A stretch of 64,000 bases of DNA from Hybos culiciformis. Lineage: Eukaryota; Arthropoda; Insecta; Diptera; Hybotidae. The first letter of the stretch is position 1; each line of letters begins with the position of its first letter. Of the stretch, positions 60,801 to 64,000 are shown piece by piece. The stretch is taken from positions 186,001-250,000 of the forward strand of contig CAXFZM010000209.1 in the NCBI GenBank assembly GCA_964007475.1. The letters are read 5' to 3'. Both the position numbers and the translations under genes were made by a program. The notes below the pieces were generated by a model. The model was not told the DNA's origin. It saw nothing but the letters and a program-made list of their open reading frames with translations, and searched no databases.

Positions 60801-62080
60801 TCATAAAATTGCGCTTCTTTTGGCATTTAAAAATTAAAATCGATGCACTGGTTCGCGAGCTATGAGCTCTCAAAGTTGAGAAAGAAAATTTGACATATTT
60901 AGTATGAAAAAATCGCCTTTCGACGGTTTTTAGGCTCTAGCTCAAAAACCAAAAAATATTTTATAAAACAATTTTTTTTTAGATTAAAATTCATAAAATT
61001 ACGCTTCTTTTGGCATTTAAAAAATTAAAATCGATGCACTGGTTCGCGAGCTATGAGCTCTCAAAGTTGAGAAAGAAAATTTTACATATTTAGTATGAAA
61101 AAATCGCCTTTCGACGGTTTTTAGGCTCTAGCTCAAAAACCAAAAAATATTTTATAAAACAATTTTTTTTAGATTAAAATTCATAAAATTACGCTTCTTT
61201 TGGCATTTAAAAAATTAAAATCGATGCACTGGTTCGCGAGCTATGAGCTCTCAAAGTTGAGAAAGAAAATGTTACATATTTAGTATGAAAAAATCGCCTG
61301 TCGACGGTTTTTAGGCTCTAGCTCAAAAACCAAAAAATATTTTATAAAACAATTTTTTTTGTAGATTAAAATTCATAAAATTACGCTTCTTTTGGCATTT
61401 AAAAAATTAAAATCGATGCACTGATTCGCGAGCTATGAGCTCTCAAAGTTGAGAAAGAAAATTTTACATATTTAGTATGAAAAAATCGCCTTTCGACGGT
61501 TTTTAGGCTCTAGCTCAAAAACCAAAAAATATTTTCTAAAACAATTTTTTTTTAGATTAAAATTCATAAAATTACGCTTCTTTTGGCATTTAAAATCCAT
61601 GCACTGGTTCGCGAGCTATGAGCTCTCAAAGTTGAGAAAGAAACTTTTACATATTTAGTACGAAAAAATTGCCTTTCGACGGTTTTTAGGCTCTAGCTCA
61701 AAAACCAAAAAATATTTTCTAAAACAATTTTTTTTTAGATTAAAATTCATAAAATTACGCTTGTTTTGGCATTTAAAAAATTAAAATCGATGCACTTGTT
61801 CGCGAGCTATGAGCTCTCAAAGTTGAGAAAGAAAATTTTACATATTTAGTACGAAAAAATCGCCTTTCGACGGTTTTTAGGCTCTAGCTCAAAAACCAAA
61901 AAACATATTTTAAAACAATTTTTTTTTTAGATTAAAATTCATAAAATGACGCTTCTTTTGGCATTTAAAAAATTAAAATCGATGCACTGATTCGCGAGCT
62001 ATGAGCTCTCAAAGTTGAGAAAGAAAATTTTACATATTTAGTATGAAAAAACATCCTTTCGACGGTTTTTAGGCTCTAGC
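54840..62080 (+). repeat. 3.612-kb higher-order repeat, two units
   Basis: Offsets of exactly 3612 bp connect many private variants: TAAAATGATGC at 54941 and 58553, GACAATTTTAC at 55941 and 59553, TTTGTAGATT near 57749 and 61361, AAAAAATTGCC at 58051 and 61663, and GAAAAAACATCC near 58432 and 62044. The match is lost left of about 54840 and right of about 62080, so there are almost exactly two units of 19 monomers. Differences between units are few by eye, which suggests a recent duplication. Confidence 0.88.
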
Positions 62081-63422
62081 TCAAAAACCAAAAAATATTT
62101 TCTAAAACAATTTTTTTTTAGATTAAAATTCATAAAATTACGCTTCTTTTGGCATTTAAAAAATTAAAATCGATACACTGGTTCGCGAGCTATGAGCTCT
62201 CAAAGTTGAGAAAGAAAATTTTACATATTTAGTATGAAAAAATTTCCTTTCGACGGTTTTTAGGCTCTAGCTCAAAAACCAAAAAATATTTTATAAAAGA
62301 ATTTTTTTTTAGATTAAAATTCATAAAATTACGCTTCTTTTGGCATTTAAAAAATTAAAATCGATGCACTGGTTCGCGAGCTATGAGCTCTCAAAGTTGA
62401 GAAAGACAATTTTACATATTTAGTATGAAAAAATCGCCTTTGGACGGTTTTTAGGCTCTAGCTCAAAAACCAAAAAACATATTTTAATACAATTTTTTTT
62501 CAGATTAAAATTCATAAAATTACGCTTCTTTTGGCATTTAAAAATTAAAGCCGATGCACTGGTTCGCGAGCTATGAGCTCTCAAAGTTGAGAAAGAAAAT
62601 TTTACATATTTAGTATGAAAAAATCGCCTTTCGACGGTTTTTAGGCTCTAGCTCAAAAACCAAAAAATATTTTATAAAACAATTTTTTTTTAGATTAAAA
62701 TTCATAAAATTACGCTTCTTTTGGCATTTAAAAAATTAAAATCGATGCACTGGTTCGCGAGCTATGAGCTCTCAAAGTTGAGAAAGAAAATTTTACATAT
62801 TTAGTATGAAAAAATCGCCTTTCGACGGTTTTTAAGCTCTAGCTCAAAAACCAAAAAATATTTTATAAAACAATTTTTTTTTAGATTAAAATTCATAAAA
62901 TTACGCTTCTTTTGGCATTTAAAAAATTAAAATCGATGCACTGGTTCGCGAGCTATGAGCTCTCAAAGTTGAGAAAGAAAATTTTACATATTTAGTATGA
63001 AAAAATCGCCTTTCGACGGTTTTTAGGCTTTAGCTCAAAAACCAAAAAATATTTTCTAAAACAATTTTTTTTTAGATTAAAGTTCATAAAATTACCCTTC
63101 TTTTGGCGTTTAAAAAATTAAAATCGATGCACTGGTTCGCGAGCTATGAGCCCTCAAAGTTGAGAAAGAAAATTTTATATATTTAGTATGTAAAAATCGC
63201 CTTTCGACGGTTTTTAGGCTCTAGCTCAAAAACCAAAAAATATTTTATAAAGCAATTTTTTTTAGATTAAAATTCATAAAATTACGCTTCTTTTAGCATT
63301 TAAAAAATTAAAATCGATGCACTGGTTCGCGAGCTATGAGCTCTCAAAGTTGAGAAAGAAAATTTTACATATTTAGTATGAAAAAATCGCCTTTCGACGG
63401 TTTTTAAGCTCTAGCTCAAAAA

Positions 63423-63995
63423 CCAAAAAATATTTGCTAAAACAAATTTTTTTTAGATTAAAATACATAAAATTACGCTTCTTTTGGCATTTAAAAAATT
63501 AAAATCGATGCACTGGTTCGCGAGCTATGAGCTCTCAAAGTTGAGAAAGAAAATTTTACATATTTAGTATGAAAAAATCGCCTTTCGACGGTTTTTAAGC
63601 TCTAGCTCAAAAACCAAAAAATATTTGCTAAAACAATTTTTTTTTAGATTAAAATACATAAAATTACGCTTCTTTTGGCATTTAAAAAATTAAAATCGAT
63701 GCACTGGTTCGCGAGCTATGAGCTCTCAAAGTTGAGAAAGAAAATTTTACATATTTAGTATGAAAAAATCGCCTTTCGACGGTTTTTAAGCTCTAGCTCA
63801 AAAACCAAAAAATATTTGCTAAAACAATTTTTTTTTAGATTAAAATTCATAAAATTACGCTTCTTTTGGCATTTAAAAAATTAAAATCGATGCACTGGTT
63901 CGCGAGCTATGAGCTCTCAAAGTTGAGAAAGAAAATTTTACATATTTAGTATGAAAAAATCGCCTTTCGACGGTTTTTAGGCTCTATCTCAAAAA
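63423..63995 (+). repeat. Locally amplified monomer variant, three copies
   Basis: Three consecutive 191-bp monomers start at 63423, 63614 and 63805 and share TATTTGCTAAAAC, which I do not see elsewhere in the window. The first two also share AAAATACATAAAATT, and both end in TTTTTAAGCTC. Neighbouring identical variants indicate a very recent single-monomer tandem duplication. Confidence 0.8.
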
Positions 63996-64000
63996 CCAAA

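Larger units (their letters stand above)
46556..64000 (+). repeat. Satellite block 4, hAT element to end of window
   Basis: About 92 monomers, same orientation, still inside the array at base 64000. The left 6.3 kb repeats block 3. From about 49750 rightwards I find no 180-bp TTCGACTCTAG monomers. ATTTTATAAAAC replaces ATTTTCTAAAAC in many units, and a subtype combining GAGTAAGAAAA, TTTACTTTTTTAG and GGTTTTCAGG recurs (for example near 53478, 55175, 55555, 55747, 58792, 59168 and 59358). Minus-strand open frames of 78 codons at 51339, 57025 and 60637 are satellite read-through. No gene or further insertion is visible. Confidence 0.96.

Overview
The window is almost entirely tandem satellite DNA from a eukaryote, most likely an insect or other arthropod. 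The AT-rich, CpG-undepleted satellite carries a CR1/Jockey-group LINE whose ORF1 has a PHD finger, and a hAT-like element with GGTTCCCAACC-type ends. The species cannot be named from sequence alone, and no conventional host gene, tRNA, rRNA or CRISPR array was found.

Layout. About 58.7 kb (92%) is one satellite family in four blocks (1-27457, 29823-35110, 37481-46032, 46556-64000). All monomers run head-to-tail in one orientation. The basic monomer is 191 bp, with a recurrent 180-bp form that lacks 11 bp; array length implies about 310 monomers (estimated, not counted). Each monomer has an AT-rich half made of A/T tracts and a well conserved core of about 50 bp containing ATCGAT, TCGCGA and the dyad GAGCT-ATG-AGCTC. 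Shared private variants show layered higher-order repeats of different sizes: 2.81 kb x2 near the left end; an irregular series of 3.78, 3.37, 5.49 and 4.35 kb through block 1; a 7.65-kb unit containing the LINE; a unit of about 6.8 kb in blocks 3-4; and a 3.612-kb unit x2 near the right end.

Insertions. Two nearly identical LINE copies (27458-29822 and 35111-37480) sit at the same monomer position with the same satellite flanks, so they arose by duplication of a satellite-plus-LINE unit and not by two insertions. Each has an intact 335-codon ORF1 (PHD finger, coiled coil, L1-ORF1/Baculo_FP-like C-terminal domain). ORF2 is reduced to the start of the endonuclease joined to a frameshifted tail of the reverse transcriptase. 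A 515-bp hAT-like element (46033-46547) has 13/16-matching terminal inverted repeats, a perfect 8-bp target duplication CTCTAGAT and a decayed transposase C-terminus. The unoccupied target is present in two paralogous repeat units at 31190-31197 and 39229-39236.

Together the window records satellite evolution: monomer variants arise, are grouped into larger units, and those units, including passenger transposons, are amplified by unequal exchange or a similar process. No gene network is present. The only coding capacity is that of the LINE ORF1 proteins.
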